A DNA stretch of 64,000 nucleotides, from the NCBI GenBank assembly GCA_947359465.1, contig OX375876.1, positions 86,954,184-87,018,183 on the forward strand. The letters run 5' to 3'. Both the position numbers and the translations under genes were made by a program. The notes beneath the pieces are model-generated. The model ran no database searches, was not told the origin of the DNA, and worked only from the letters and a program-made list of their open reading frames with translations. Below, piece after piece: positions 41,948 through 53,416 of the stretch (position 1 is its first letter; each line of letters opens with the position of its first letter). Origin of the DNA: Metellina segmentata (taxonomy: Eukaryota > Arthropoda > Arachnida > Araneae > Tetragnathidae).

Positions 41948-42730
41948 ATTGGTAATTGAATTTGCGTAGCTGTGGAGAAATATAGCAGGCTATTGTTGAC
42001 GGTCCGATATCAATCCCTTTTCCAACAGTACCTGTTCCATTTCGAGTAAAGCGAAACAGATCTCTGCGCTTGTGAGTCGGTAGGATCCCCTCTCCACTAT
42101 GCTATCCGATGTCCCCTCACGACTTGATTTCATGTGCGCTGTCGTGAAAGCGGACAGGACAGCGACTGGAGAAAAATTGCATTTGGCCACAGAGAGGCAA
42201 GGAAGCGGATTTGTGGGCTGTTGCATTTGAAGTATGGACAGGACATGACAACAGTAACTTACTATCTCTTTTTATCCCCTTTCATTTGTTTTGTTTTTGG
42301 TAATATTATTTTTGGTTGATCCCATCTGCGAAAGGGGTTGTGTTACCACAGTGGGGTTTTTTTCCCCCAAAATCTCCACTCTGTAATTTCATCACTTTTT
42401 TTTTCGCTTTTAATTAAGTACCCAGGAGAGCCTATCAAACTGATAAGTCCCTTAAAAAAGACAGGCTCGTGGGCCTTTCTGGTGGTTAACTGGTTATCAA
42501 TCCCGAAGGGAAAGATCGGAGGGATAACACCTCGCAATTTTCAACCCTGGTCAGATAACGAGGTCAAAACTCCACTTCAAACTTCTATACCACAACATCG
42601 TGAGGGCATTGTAGACACGATAGATGTAACGTGAACCAGCTCCCATGTATAAGACGGTCTGGAGATCCTAGTTTCAATCTCGTAAATCTTCGTTTGCTAA
42701 TTCGCTACTTCCTCAACCAGGCTGCCGCGG
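41948..42730 (-). mobile_element. SINE-A, T2 head, split by a 477-bp insertion
   Basis: The tail half at 41948-42017 (GCAGGCTATTGTTGACGGTCC) resumes at 42495 (TATCAATCCCGAAGGGAAAG) and runs through the body to a T2 head ending GGCTGCCGCGG at about 42730. The copy is old and diverged. Confidence 0.8.
42018..42494. mobile_element. Unclassified 477-bp insertion in a SINE
   Basis: It is flanked by the perfect 10-bp repeat TATCAATCCC at 42008-42017 and 42495-42504. I see no inverted termini, no poly-A tail at either edge and no protein. The right end (GTCCCTTAAAAAAGACAGGC) resembles one edge of repeat R3. Confidence 0.6.
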
Positions 42731-42828
42731 AACTACCATTTTTACAAGAAGCGAGTAATTTCAAAGAATTAAAATGTTGGCTCAAGTAAAAACCACTGTT
42801 GGAGGTCATGTCACTTTTTCGAAATATA

Positions 42829-43085
42829 GGGTGTCCATAAAGTCTCTTTACAATTTCAAATATTTATTACAAAGGCAAATGAACAAACAGATAAGGGAAA
42901 TTATTAAAAAAGAGACGTATATATTTAAGGTTTTTTTTTGTGCCTAATTTAATACACCTCATGAATACCATTAGTTGCACAAAGAACATCAAGACGGTAC
43001 TCGATTTCTTGCCATGTTTGCTGTAGCATACCTTTAACAATGGTAGCAGTAGCAATGTTGTTTTGGAATTTGTATTCTAGAATTT
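42829..43085 (-). pseudogene. mariner-type element, 3' end and transposase C-terminus
   Basis: The minus-strand frame ends MLQQTWQEIEYRLDVLCATN and then GIHEVY and a stop at 42950-42952, the C-terminal signature of the same mariner branch as 40001-41360. The terminus GGGTGTCCATAAAGTC follows next to TA at 42827-42828. Everything upstream of the last ~40 codons is absent. Confidence 0.8.
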
Positions 43086-44550
43086 GGAAAAATATAAAAT
43101 AAGAGCTGGTTATAAAAGTGTCGATTTTTTTTCTTGAAAGGTTAATTTTAAGTACTAGATTTGAAGGTGTAAATAGCGATCAAAGCCTGTTACGTATATT
43201 TACAAAGAGCAGGTTAATTATGATGTAGTGTTGTTATTCATCTCGTTTTATCTTAATCGCGTTAATATGATGACATTTTCCAGTATACCTGTAGGTGCAA
43301 TAAGTTTTACATAATTGAAAATACCGGCATATTTAACCAAACTTCTCAATTTTCGACCTTATGTCTGAATTTGTAAAATATTTGGCGATATAAGCAGGGA
43401 ATTAAGTTGAAATTATATGTTCCCTTTCAAGCATTCAAACCCTCTCACCATAAATATAAGAAATAAATTAAGACGAGAATTTATAAGTAATCGATTTTGA
43501 AGGTAAAACAACTTTACTGACGGACAGTTAGAAAGATGACTGACATGCTAAATATAGCGATGCATAGGTTGTATAAACATAATAAATAATAAAAATAGTT
43601 TAATTCTTTTATTGCATATTTTGAATGTATGGAAGAACAAGTACTGAATTGATGCCAACTATGGCTAGATTATGACCAACTACACTGCATGCGTTAGATC
43701 ACGTCAAAAAGTATATTTAAGTGTCCACAAGTGAAAAAATAAATGGTTTTAAATTAATAAAACTGGGGTTACAAGCACGTCTTCTGAGTGTATCTCATAT
43801 TCATATATTCTAGACATTGAAACTAAAAATGGATGCAACCATTCCATTCCGATCAAGGGTATCACACAGCTTGTCAGGTAAATTTCGCACTTGATACAAC
43901 TGACATACTTTCAGACAATAGGCTGGCGCAGTATGTCCATTTCTTGTACCCAGCACCATAAAACGCAGCCAACCGTCAGGACAGTGGAAGGAGACTTTTT
44001 ATCGAAAATTCGAATGCGTGCAAATACGTGCTACGTGGAATGTCTTTTTCAAAATAACAGTGTAAGAGAAGTTCACCAACAAATTCAACTATGTGTATTT
44101 CAGGGCAGCAGGAAAGGAGACTTTTATGGAACATATTTGTCGCATAATTCTTGGCGAATAGCTTGCAGTCTGGGTAAAAAAATATTATGACCACCTCGGG
44201 TCATATTATTTTATTACCAAAGTACATATTATTAAGTACCAAAGTCATATTATTAAGTACCAAAAATGTGACATAATTCTAAATGAGTAGAGTAAACTGA
44301 AGTCTAGAATGGTGTTCTAAGGGATTTGTTGAAGGCGAAGACAATATTTAAGAATTAACTAAAAATTATATAGTCTGAAACCTACATATTTATTCACTGT
44401 GTTAGTGTCAAATAAAAGCAGACGTCCATACAGGTACTTTAACACAGATAAACTCTATTTGTAACATACTGGGCGGAGTGGTTTGTTGAGAACGACACAG
44501 TCAAAGTGCAACTATCATAATTATTTAATAGACAAAATAATTTACACATA
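43086..44550. other. No gene or repeat recognised
   Basis: AT-rich; overlapping frames at 43.9-44.2 kb on both strands show no domain. A short direct repeat, AAGTACCAAAG, lies near 44216-44260. Confidence 0.45.
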
Positions 44551-44552
44551 TA

Positions 44553-45951
44553 CACTCTATAACAAAATAATCGACGCACCAAGAAGGAATCATCCGATTG
44601 CTTTAAAATTTCGTATGCAAAAATGTTTTGACCAAATATGCAAATGATTAAAATTTAGTGTCCAATGAATGAATAGTGCGATCTCCAGCGCATCGGAACT
44701 GCACATCCAGCAGATGTATATAAGGAGTTGTTCTTGAACTGTTGTTAAAAATATCTGCTGCATTGCGATTTAGAATACCTTTCAACGACTGAAAAAATGC
44801 CTCGCCGCAGGATTCGAGCTCATTACGAGCAACTTTCAGAGTTTGAAAGAGGTCGTATCATTGGATTGAAAGAGGCAGGTTGGGCAAATCGGAGAATCGT
44901 TCGTCATGTGAGTCGAAGCGATGCAGCGATTAGAAGATGCTGGCAAGAGTGGGTGGACAATGGCAGATTTCAGCGTCATGATGGTAGTGGTCGACGTAGG
45001 GCCACAACAGATCGCGAGGACAGAGTGATTGCCAGATCAGCTGTCACAGCGCCTGATCCATCGCTATCAACCATCAGTCGTGAGACCCACACACGAGTGT
45101 CCACCATGACCATTCACAGATGGCTGAGAGAGCGAAATCTACATTCGTACCGACTGTTACGCCACCTGCCACTCACGTCTGCACACTGTCCAGCCAGATT
45201 ACGGTATTGCTTGGCTCGATCAGACTGGAATGATGCTGACTGGGGACGTATAGTCTTTAGCGACGAATCCTGCTTCCAACTGTGTCCTGACGATCATCGA
45301 AGACATGTTTGCAGACGCCCAGGGCAGCGTGCCGATCCTGCTTTCACTATTGCACGCCACACGGGCCCTCAACAAGGAGTTATGGTCTAGGGTACCATTT
45401 CCCTTAATAGCCGGACCTCTTTGGTCGCCATTAGAGGTACACTTACTGCACAGCGGTACGTTGACGACATTCTGAGACCTGTTTTGCTACCGTTCCTTTC
45501 GCAGTACCCTGAGCTTATTTTTCAGCAAGACAATGCCAGACCACATACGGCACGTGTTGCTATGAACTGTCTTCAAGCTTGTGAAACATTTCCTTGGCCA
45601 GCCAGATCACCAGATCTCTCTCCCATAGAGCATGTCTGGGATATGATAGGAAGGCGACTGCATCCGGTAGTGAATGTTGATGACGTAGTCCGACAATTGG
45701 AGCAAATTTGGCAAGAAATACCGCAGCATCCGGGAGCTTTATCGGTCTATGCCACGCCGTGTGGCAGCTTGCATCCAGGCTAGAGGCGGGTCAACACCTT
45801 ATTGAGCTCGTTACTGTAACTCTGAAATAAATCATTCAATTGTTCTGAAATTTTAATCATTTTTTATTCTGTACATAATTTTCCTCTCTACCAATTTTTG
45901 TTTCCATCGGACAACTCTTTCTTGGTGCGTCGATTTTTTTGTTATAGAGTG
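44553..45951 (+). mobile_element. Tc1-like DNA transposon, nearly complete
   Basis: The left end CACTCTATAACAAAATAATC and the reverse complement of the right end CACTCTATAACAAAAAAATC continue as CGACGCACCAAGAA. Both are flanked by TA (44551-44552 and 45952-45953). At 1399 bp it has the usual Tc1 size and carries one transposase gene on the plus strand with two visible lesions. Confidence 0.96.
44797..45805 (+). pseudogene. Tc1-like transposase with one nonsense codon and one late frameshift
   Basis: The reading frame opens at ATG 44797 after AAAAA. Residues about 10-50 are the first helix-turn-helix (ERGRIIGLKEAGWANRRIV) and residues 85-120 the second. The first catalytic Asp is in IVFSDESCF. 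A TAG at 45388-45390 replaces the conserved Trp of the VWG motif. The same frame resumes and gives FQQDNARPHTA (second Asp) and DLSPIEHVWD (the Glu of DD34E). A small deletion near 45727 shifts the last ~25 codons; the MPRRVAACIQARGG ending is found in the next frame, with a stop at 45803-45805. It would encode a cut-and-paste transposase of about 335 residues if intact. Confidence 0.93.
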
Positions 45952-45953
45952 TA

Positions 45954-47739
45954 TTTTAAATTACGACCTATGGAATACTGGGATCTCGGTTCATCGTTTG
46001 TAAGCACTGTATAAAGAGATCAATATGTCTAGAAAATCAACTCAAACAGCCTACAACCACGCTCCGAAAAACCTACATTCGGTAAGAGAATTTGAAGTCT
46101 CGTCACTCGAATGGACACAAAGACACCACAGAGATCCCTTCAAACAATATGGGCGTTGAATGAGAACTTTCGTATAGATATGTTGACAGATTTACAGCGA
46201 TGGTTAATGAAAGACCTGCAGGTGTTGACTCCGAACCACAAGTTATGAACGTCACACTGTGGTCATATCAGAAATAGAGGGCACAGTTTACAAATGGGGC
46301 AAAATCGTTAGTCCAGCCCAATTCCTGATTTGTCACTTTCTGCACTGAAGTCGGTATTTACTTTTAAAAGCACATAAGGAAACAGCGTAGAATAAATTTA
46401 CCCAAGTCTTGTGCGATATCATAAAAATAATTTAAAATAGAACCACGGTATAACTATTGAAACCCTATCGTTCCTGGGAGGGGGGTCGAGGAACCTCATC
46501 CGAAAATGGGGCGGAAGAGAGGATGTGGATGGTGGGAACCAACAGCATCTGTGGGGAATGAAGGTGTGAAAATCGGTTGAAGGAAAGGGGTGCTGCAACA
46601 ACTCTTCTCAGTGAAAAGCAGCCCTATTATGCAACATCCATCTGTGATGGGAATATTTTTACATATTCGCCAAGCGTTTTCTCATCTGTCAATTCATCTG
46701 CTGTTTCCTGGAGTTATTTTCGAAGGATACACTATTTTGTTGGTCTAGTACTTTTAATATAAATTTGAACTCGTATTCGATTTAAATTCTTAAAATAACT
46801 TGGAAGAATTTCATATTGAGGGATGGCAGTACATTATCATTCACATTAGTTGACTTCTCTTCAGTTCCGTTCTCTTTTCTTATGGAATAAAAAGCTTGTA
46901 TTAAAATGCTAACGATTACTGCTATACTCTATGGGATAGCTATTTTCGATAGCAGATATGAACAGTCAGTTTAACTCTCCCGTTCCGAACTCTTATCATG
47001 AAACCGTGAAAATGTCAATCAATTGCTAAAGAAAGAGTAATGGTTTGTTTTGTCACTGAAGGGTCATTTTGGGCTACCACGAGACCACATAGTTAACTTA
47101 CTACTTAGATTCATGGTCTGAATAGGCATATCCTTGCAAGTTAAAAATATTTTACATTAGAATTTTAATAAACTCTCTTAAAGCAATATTAGAAAATAAA
47201 CGTATTAATTGTTTCCTTTTGTGGATATTACATTCGGGATATATGCTTAAAGTAATGAAATAAGCTTAAAAATGAAATATATTTAATATTTTATAATTTA
47301 ACTTTTTTCTCATGGTCCAATCATGATTGAATCATAAGGTAATAAAAAAGCATAAAAAGGTCCATTTTTAATACTGTTCTATACATATGTATCGAACCTA
47401 ATATTTATAAGTAAAATTTAATTTCATGAAATAAAAATTTCATTGATTTTCCAGACCAGTTCTTAGAGTTAAGGGTTTTGCACATTGCCTAAGACTGACA
47501 CATTGCCCCTCCAAATTTAGATAAGTATGTGAATAAAAAAACACTTAAATTGAAACTTTAATGTCTTTTTAAGTATCAATGATAATTAATAGCCTTCATT
47601 GATTACTAGGTAATATTCTGACAATTTAAAGATACATATTTATACCTCTTCTACAACTATCCTTTTTCCTAAATTTTGTGCTCCATAGGAAGGTCAAAAC
47701 TCGGGTTTAGTCAATCGAATGACTACTTTCATTACGTGC
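45954..47739. other. No gene or repeat recognised
   Basis: AT-rich with one GGGAGGGGGGTCGAGG stretch near 46480. No frame with family features. Confidence 0.45.
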
Positions 47740-47743
47740 TTAA

Positions 47744-48471
47744 GGGGGTCCGGGACACATCAGAAAAAAAATTTTATTAATTAATTTAGAATTTTGAATT
47801 TTTTTGTACTGATTACCCATCCAACTAATAAACAAAATCCGAACACAAAATTTTTCCAAAAGTTTTTAAAAAATTTAAATTAAAATTTTTTGAAAAAAAG
47901 AGGGGTCATTTTAAATTACTAAGGCTCAAAATATTCTTGGTCGATTTTCAAAATTCTTGCAGTAAATTATTAACAAATTTATAAACTTTAATTGTGATTC
48001 AACAATTTAACAAATATTAATTTAATAAAAAATAAAAAATATTTGAATGAAAATTTTTGAAAATTTTAAGGTACTTCTTTTTTAAAAAGTCATATTTTTA
48101 AAAGTAAATATTTGTTTCAAATTTGCTGAAACAAAATTAAAGTATAATGTTTGAAAAAGATATATTCCAAATTTCAACCCTTAAACTTTATCGGGTTTCG
48201 ACTTATAGCAATTTGAATACAGGAAATCTTGAAAAATGTATCATGGAGAAAAACGCATTTAAAGTTTTAAAGACAGATGTTGTTGCCATGACAACCACTG
48301 TCAAGAGTGTTAGATTTTCAAAACAACGCACCACAAAAATTATTACATCTCTAGTTCTAATTAAGATAGAAACAGGATTTAGACGTCATTTTAAGCAGAA
48401 AAACACAGAGAATTTCTTAAAATAATAAAAAAAAATTCGAAAATTTGACGATTTTTGTGTCCCGGACCCCT
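47744..48471. mobile_element. TTAA-flanked MITE, piggyBac-like target
   Basis: The left end GGGGGTCCGGGACACA and the reverse complement of the right end AGGGGTCCGGGACACA form a short inverted repeat. TTAA lies on both sides (47740-47743 and 48472-48475). The interior is very AT-rich; a 92-codon frame in it shows no domain. TTAA target choice fits piggyBac, but the ends do not begin with the typical CCC, so the class is open. Confidence 0.7.
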
Positions 48472-48475
48472 TTAA

Positions 48476-49110
48476 TGAAATAATTTTAACTATAACTCGT
48501 GGATACAAGAAAAACTTGAATTCGTTAATAGTCTATTTTTTAAGAGAGTTCTTTCTATTCACACACAGGCTGTATTATTTTATATGTGTCTTTTCTTACA
48601 TTGAATTTTAGTTGATTGTTAATACTAATGAATTTAAAATACATAATTTGAAAGTAAAGTTCAATAGATATTGAAATTTCTCACGCTCGTATACAGAAGC
48701 TAATTTCGTAGGTCATCATGTCTCTCTCTCTCTCTTTGTCTCTATACCGTATTCCAATTCAATTTGCTGTAAGTTGAATTAGCATTGGATTTAATGATTT
48801 GTTTACTGCTTTCAATCGAGTGTACCTGCATTTAACCCGTAAAATTAACCATATTTCGATCAAGCTTACTGAATCAAATTAAGCATGTATTTAGCTTGTT
48901 TTTAATAATAAAAAGATTTCGGAGAGGATACCTTTAACACATCCCTAATGTGCTTGAAAATAAAACGGATCAAAAAAGAAGTGTATGAGAGATATTTTTT
49001 GTCAAGCTAAATATAGATGGAGATAGTGTTTCTCTCTGTAGCGATACGTGATTATTGTACGTATTCTGAACATGTCAGTTGGATAGTTTTTTTAACACAA
49101 TTTCATTGCT
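48476..49110. other. No gene; TC microsatellite at 48721-48738
   Basis: A run of about nine TC units; the rest is AT-rich. Confidence 0.5.
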
Positions 49111-49119
49111 GGCTTATAA

Positions 49120-49225
49120 AAATTTCAGAGAACGAATTCCGAAATTATATATTTCAGTTAACACCAGTTACAACAAACGCCGAACGCTATCAATTCGGCG
49201 AAAAACTACATTTTAAGGTAACCCC
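49120..49225 (+). repeat. Dispersed repeat R6, single arm
   Basis: AGAGAACGAATTCCGAAATT, then GTTAACACCAGTTAC, then CTACATTTTAAGGTAACCCC, follows the left arm at 13215-13330. Confidence 0.5.
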
Positions 49226-49229
49226 GATA

Positions 49230-50714
49230 CATATCATGCGAGAGCATTTGGACACAGAAGTAAACTATTCGCAAACCGTCTAGTTTGTTTCTTCACACTG
49301 AAAGCGCCTCTTATCAAAATTTAATCGACAAGGATTTGTGAAAGTAATTGCATACGGTAAAACAAATTTCTAAAAAACAACCATTTCCAGTGTATTTTCC
49401 ATCAGTAATGAGTAGAAAATAATCACAAAATTTTTTCGTGTGTGTGGTTATATTCTAATATATAACTGAACTAGTGGCAGAGCTAAGAGAAGTCTAGTTT
49501 CAGTACAACCGTCACGCGAAAAATACTTGTCTTGATGATAACTAGACATCTTGATTAAGTTAACCTTTCAACTTGCTCTGAGCAAATATATCAAATATTC
49601 GCGGGAAAAGTTACACAACTAAGAAAAGTGAAATTTACAGGAGAGACAAAAGGTTGAAAATCGTAATATTTTGTCTTGCTTCCCAATTTGAACGTTTTAG
49701 AATTCGTTCATATCCTCACAAAAACTTTTTGTTTTTAAATTTTTATTTCTACCAATTTTTTGAATTTAATAGATCATTTGATGATATGTGCATTTGTGTG
49801 ACTAATTCTTATGATATTCTTCATTAAATACTTTTTTTTTTCAAAACTAAAAGATTCTGAGTTATTTTTATTTCTATTTTTTGGATTACTCAAAAATTAT
49901 TTTATTTGATAAACTATCTATTAATATATGCATATTAGTAAATTTCATCGTAATTAGAGTTTGATTCATTCAAATCCTCCTATTTCCCACTACATTTGGC
50001 AATCTTTCAAAATGAGGGGCTCCATATTACATGTCTTCACCCTACATTCACGAAACGCTTTTTTATTTCCCCAAAATAAGATAACAGTTATTTAATTCTT
50101 AAAATAACTTCTATGTATTATATGAATTGATAGTTAATAATAATTTAATGACTTAAAAGTTATGTCTTTTAATTGCTTTGACTCAACCTCTTCCACTAAA
50201 TATTACGTAATAGAAAAAACATACAAGACGTACATTTAGGGAAGAAATTCATTAACTGATATTTTCCCGGAAGCACTAAATGCTTATTTTCAAAATGGTG
50301 AGAAATGCATATTTAATCCGTTAAAAGATATTTACACTATCGAAAGAGGCTTGTAATTTTTATTTTTGACCTAAAACCTAATAGTTAGACTTTAAAAGTT
50401 GCACAATATTATTATTTTTTTGTCAGTTAGTGAGTTCAATGTGAGGGAAACTGTAAGTGAAAGTAAAATTCGAACACCAAAATGAAAGTGGTCAAAACAG
50501 GTTATTTATTGTATATTTTATTTATAGCTTTCACATTAAAAAAATTTTTTTTTATAAAAAAATGAAAAAAATAAGTTATTTTCATCTTAAACTAAAACCG
50601 AACCAGTTCATATAGTGCGGTAACCAAATAACGTAACAAGAATCTATAAATAAAAAACCGCTTCTGCAAATTTAAATGTAACTATTTGTAAAATTATGCT
50701 CTCTCTGCTTCACT
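49230..50714. other. No gene or repeat recognised
   Basis: Strongly AT-rich, no long frame. Confidence 0.5.
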
Positions 50715-50727
50715 CCTTCTTTTATTT

Positions 50728-50854
50728 GTCTCATTACCTGATCGTGGTACAAAATTACGAGGTGTTGTCCTCGATCTCTCCCTTAAGGGATTGATCCCGG
50801 ACCGCCGTCAATAGCCCGTTGTGTTGCTCTAGTACGACGTTAATTACAAATTAC
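50728..50854 (+). mobile_element. SINE-A, 5'-truncated, 13-bp target duplication
   Basis: It begins within the body (ACCTGATCGTGGTACAAAAT) and ends GACGTTAATTACAAATTAC. It is flanked by the perfect repeat CCTTCTTTTATTT at 50715-50727 and 50855-50867. Confidence 0.94.
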
Positions 50855-50909
50855 CCTTCTTTTATTTTTAATTTTTAGGAATGAGCTTCTTCTAGAGGAA
50901 CATCTAGTG

Positions 50910-51175
50910 TACATATTCAGTCTGCGGATTGGCAAAACACTATTCGGAGGGCCGTATCTAGTCAGTGAGCCGGGTAAATTGATTTGGAGGATCGTATCTG
51001 CTCTATGGGCAGTGGAAACTTGTCCGGAGGGAAGTATGTGGTGTATGGGCAGGTTAAACCTGCTCGAAGGGCCGTATATGGACAAGGTGACGGTTAAATC
51101 TATTCGGAGAGATGTATCTAGTCTGTCGGCCTGATATATTTGGAGTTCTTGTATCTGCTCTGCGAGATCAATGTA
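50910..51175. repeat. Degenerate ~40-bp tandem repeat, about six units
   Basis: The pattern CGGAGGGCCGTATCTAGTC followed by GGCAGGTTAAA recurs at roughly 40-bp steps, with many substitutions. A 75-codon frame across it is a by-product. Confidence 0.75.
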
Positions 51176-51879
51176 AGCCCTTACGCAACAAGCTATATAT
51201 CTTACCTGCATGGTCCTTTATCCTTAAGTGCACAAGATCTCAACGAGAACAACAGTTAATTCTCAAATAGATAAACAGAATTTGCTTAAATCTCTTCTAA
51301 ATTTTGAGCCAACTCCGAAATAGTTCTGACTGCTGCGTACTGGAATCCAACCGCTAATTGAAAAAAAAAAAAAACTCCAGTCCGTGTTGCCACTTTTTTC
51401 GGGAAGGTACGACAAATTGCATAAAAATATTACCCTCCCCATCTCCCGCAAAACGCTCCTTAAGAACAAAAGAGCAATAAAAACCCACTGCTCTTTCCGA
51501 AACTCTACACTGATGCAGGGGAGCGGCGAACAACACGACCGCCCCATAGAAAAGCTCTCCCCACACCTTTTCCTGCGGAAAAGCTAACGGTGCAGCTCGC
51601 AGAAATTCACTGCTTCCGCTATATTATGCCGCGAGTGTGTCCACTTTTCTTTTCGGGACTCGCATAAAACTATATTTAGCACCCTCGCGACGTCTGCCGT
51701 TTTGGGGCGAGGCGGGCAGGTCAAAGACTCCTTCAGGTTCAGGTGCATCCGAGGATGGTTGTTGGAACCTTCCCTTGGTGCAGACTCAACCTCCCATTGT
51801 TCTGCATCGGGATGCTTAATGAGGATGAATCAAGCCTACCTTTTTCATTACGCCGAGACAATGGGATTTAATTCACTCA
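51176..51879. other. No gene or repeat recognised
   Basis: Mixed composition with several overlapping short frames on both strands; none shows a domain. Confidence 0.4.
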
Positions 51880-52210
51880 TACCTTGCTGCCAAGAGGGAA
51901 TCTAACGCAGAATTTTTACCTACGGTAGGCAGATTTTGGGGGAAATTTAGATGGGTAGATTCTGACTAATTGATAAAACAACCCTAGTTTGGTTTCCTTC
52001 GTAAGTTACGGTAACTTTTTGCTTCAGGAGGACTAATGAAAGGAAGACGGCTAGCTCCCTGGATAAGCAATGTTGCTCAAAGTATTATTATTTCGGTCTT
52101 TCCACATACCTTACTGCCATAAAAGTATCAATTTAACGCAGGATTCTAACTAGAGGCAGGCAGATATGGGGAAACAGATGACATCAGATTCCAACTAATT
52201 GTTATGAAAG
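51880..52210 (+). repeat. ~235-bp tandem repeat, left part
   Basis: Markers AACGCAGAATTTTTACC / AACGCAGGATTCTAAC, GGCAGAT and GGCTAGCTCCCTGGATAAGC are shared with 57331-58300. About 1.4 units remain on this side of the Gypsy insertion. Confidence 0.8.
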
Positions 52211-52466
52211 TGTTGTGAGATCTCTGTGTGAAGTTTCTGTAGTGGAGTCTCTGCTGTGAAGCGATATGTAAAAACGTAACTGTGAACTGAAGTAGTGGTT
52301 CAGTAAATTAATAAATAATATAAAAAGAACAGAGATACTTCACCAACAGAAAATTATATTCGTACCAGGCATTAATTAATGCAAGGTGTCAAAACAGATA
52401 ATTGTAATAAATAACTTGAATATCAAAGTCGTTGTATTCATTCATGTGGGATTAAATATTCCATAA
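52211..52466 (+). repeat. 5' LTR of the Gypsy element
   Basis: It starts TGTTGTGAGATCTCTGTGTG and ends TTAAATATTCCATAA, matching the 3' LTR throughout. Directly after it, TGGTGACTTTCGGAAC begins with TGG, as primer-binding sites do; the primer tRNA is not assigned. Confidence 0.95.
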
Positions 52467-52642
52467 TGGTGACTTTCGGAACTTGCACGCATATTTTAAA
52501 AAGCGCAAAAAAGTGGAGCCACTCTGGATAATTCTGCAATTGTGTTCGAGTGATTACAGATAAGTACTTCCGGATCACTTTCGTTTTCTATTTTCAATCT
52601 TTTGATATCAAGTATGGTGTTTCGTTTTTGGGGCCTTGCACT

Positions 52643-53416
52643 ATGTCTGAGGTTCATGCCGTACAGATTCCTGCTTATAATCGTTCCGATCCTGCTTTAT
52701 GGTTTGTTATGTGTGAAAGCACTTTCGCTCTCGCTACCCCTAAAGCAATTACTGCATCGTTAACTAAATATAACTACATTGTTTCTCATATTCCGCCTGA
52801 TATTGCATCACTAGTTCGCGATGTGCTTATGAAACCTGATCCCGATGACCCCTTTACGCATCTAAAAACAGAACTAATAAATCGTTCGGGAGAATCATCC
52901 CAGCAGGAAATACGGCAACTTTTGTCGGGTGAAGAATTGGGCACTCGCAAACCCTCTGAATTATTACGTAATATGAAACGCCGCGCCGAAACCCTGAACG
53001 TTCCAGAAAACTTGATGATGGAACTATTTCTACAACGTTTGCCAGCTTCTGTTCAGTCAATTTTGGCTGCCGTTTCCGACTTAACATTGGCTAAGGCAGC
53101 TGAAATTTCTGATAAAATTTTAGAAGTCACCCCTTCCCCAATGGAAAATTTCGCTGTTTCTAAAACTCGTGAACAGTCCTTGGAGGAAAAATTATTTGAA
53201 GCAATTGATCAGTTAAATAAACGAGTTGATCGTCTTTCATTTTCTCGTGGTCGATCACCTTTCCGCCACTCAAGGAATACTTCTAGTAATCGAACCAATT
53301 CTAGAAATCGGGATTATTCTGTATGCTGGTATCATCAGCGTTATGGAAAAAATTGTCGGGAGGATAAATGTGTTAAACCTTGTTCATGGCAGGGAAGCGG
53401 GACCAGCGAAGAATAG
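52643..53416 (+). CDS. gag: Gypsy gag (257 codons)
   Basis: The frame is open from 52550, but the first good start is ATG 52643 (MSEVHAVQIPAYNRSDPALW). The first ~170 residues have the arthropod Gypsy Gag look, with the PPFWRNDPALWF-type opening here as IPAYNRSDPALWF. An arginine- and serine-rich segment precedes a cysteine/histidine cluster, CWYHQRYGKNCREDKC, near the end, in the place of the nucleocapsid zinc knuckle. It is intact in this copy. Pol starts in the -1 frame relative to it and overlaps by about 37 bp, suggesting frameshift expression as in related elements. Confidence 0.85.
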   Translation: MSEVHAVQIPAYNRSDPALWFVMCESTFALATPKAITASLTKYNYIVSHIPPDIASLVRDVLMKPDPDDPFTHLKTELINRSGESSQQEIRQLLSGEELGTRKPSELLRNMKRRAETLNVPENLMMELFLQRLPASVQSILAAVSDLTLAKAAEISDKILEVTPSPMENFAVSKTREQSLEEKLFEAIDQLNKRVDRLSFSRGRSPFRHSRNTSSNRTNSRNRDYSVCWYHQRYGKNCREDKCVKPCSWQGSGTSEE

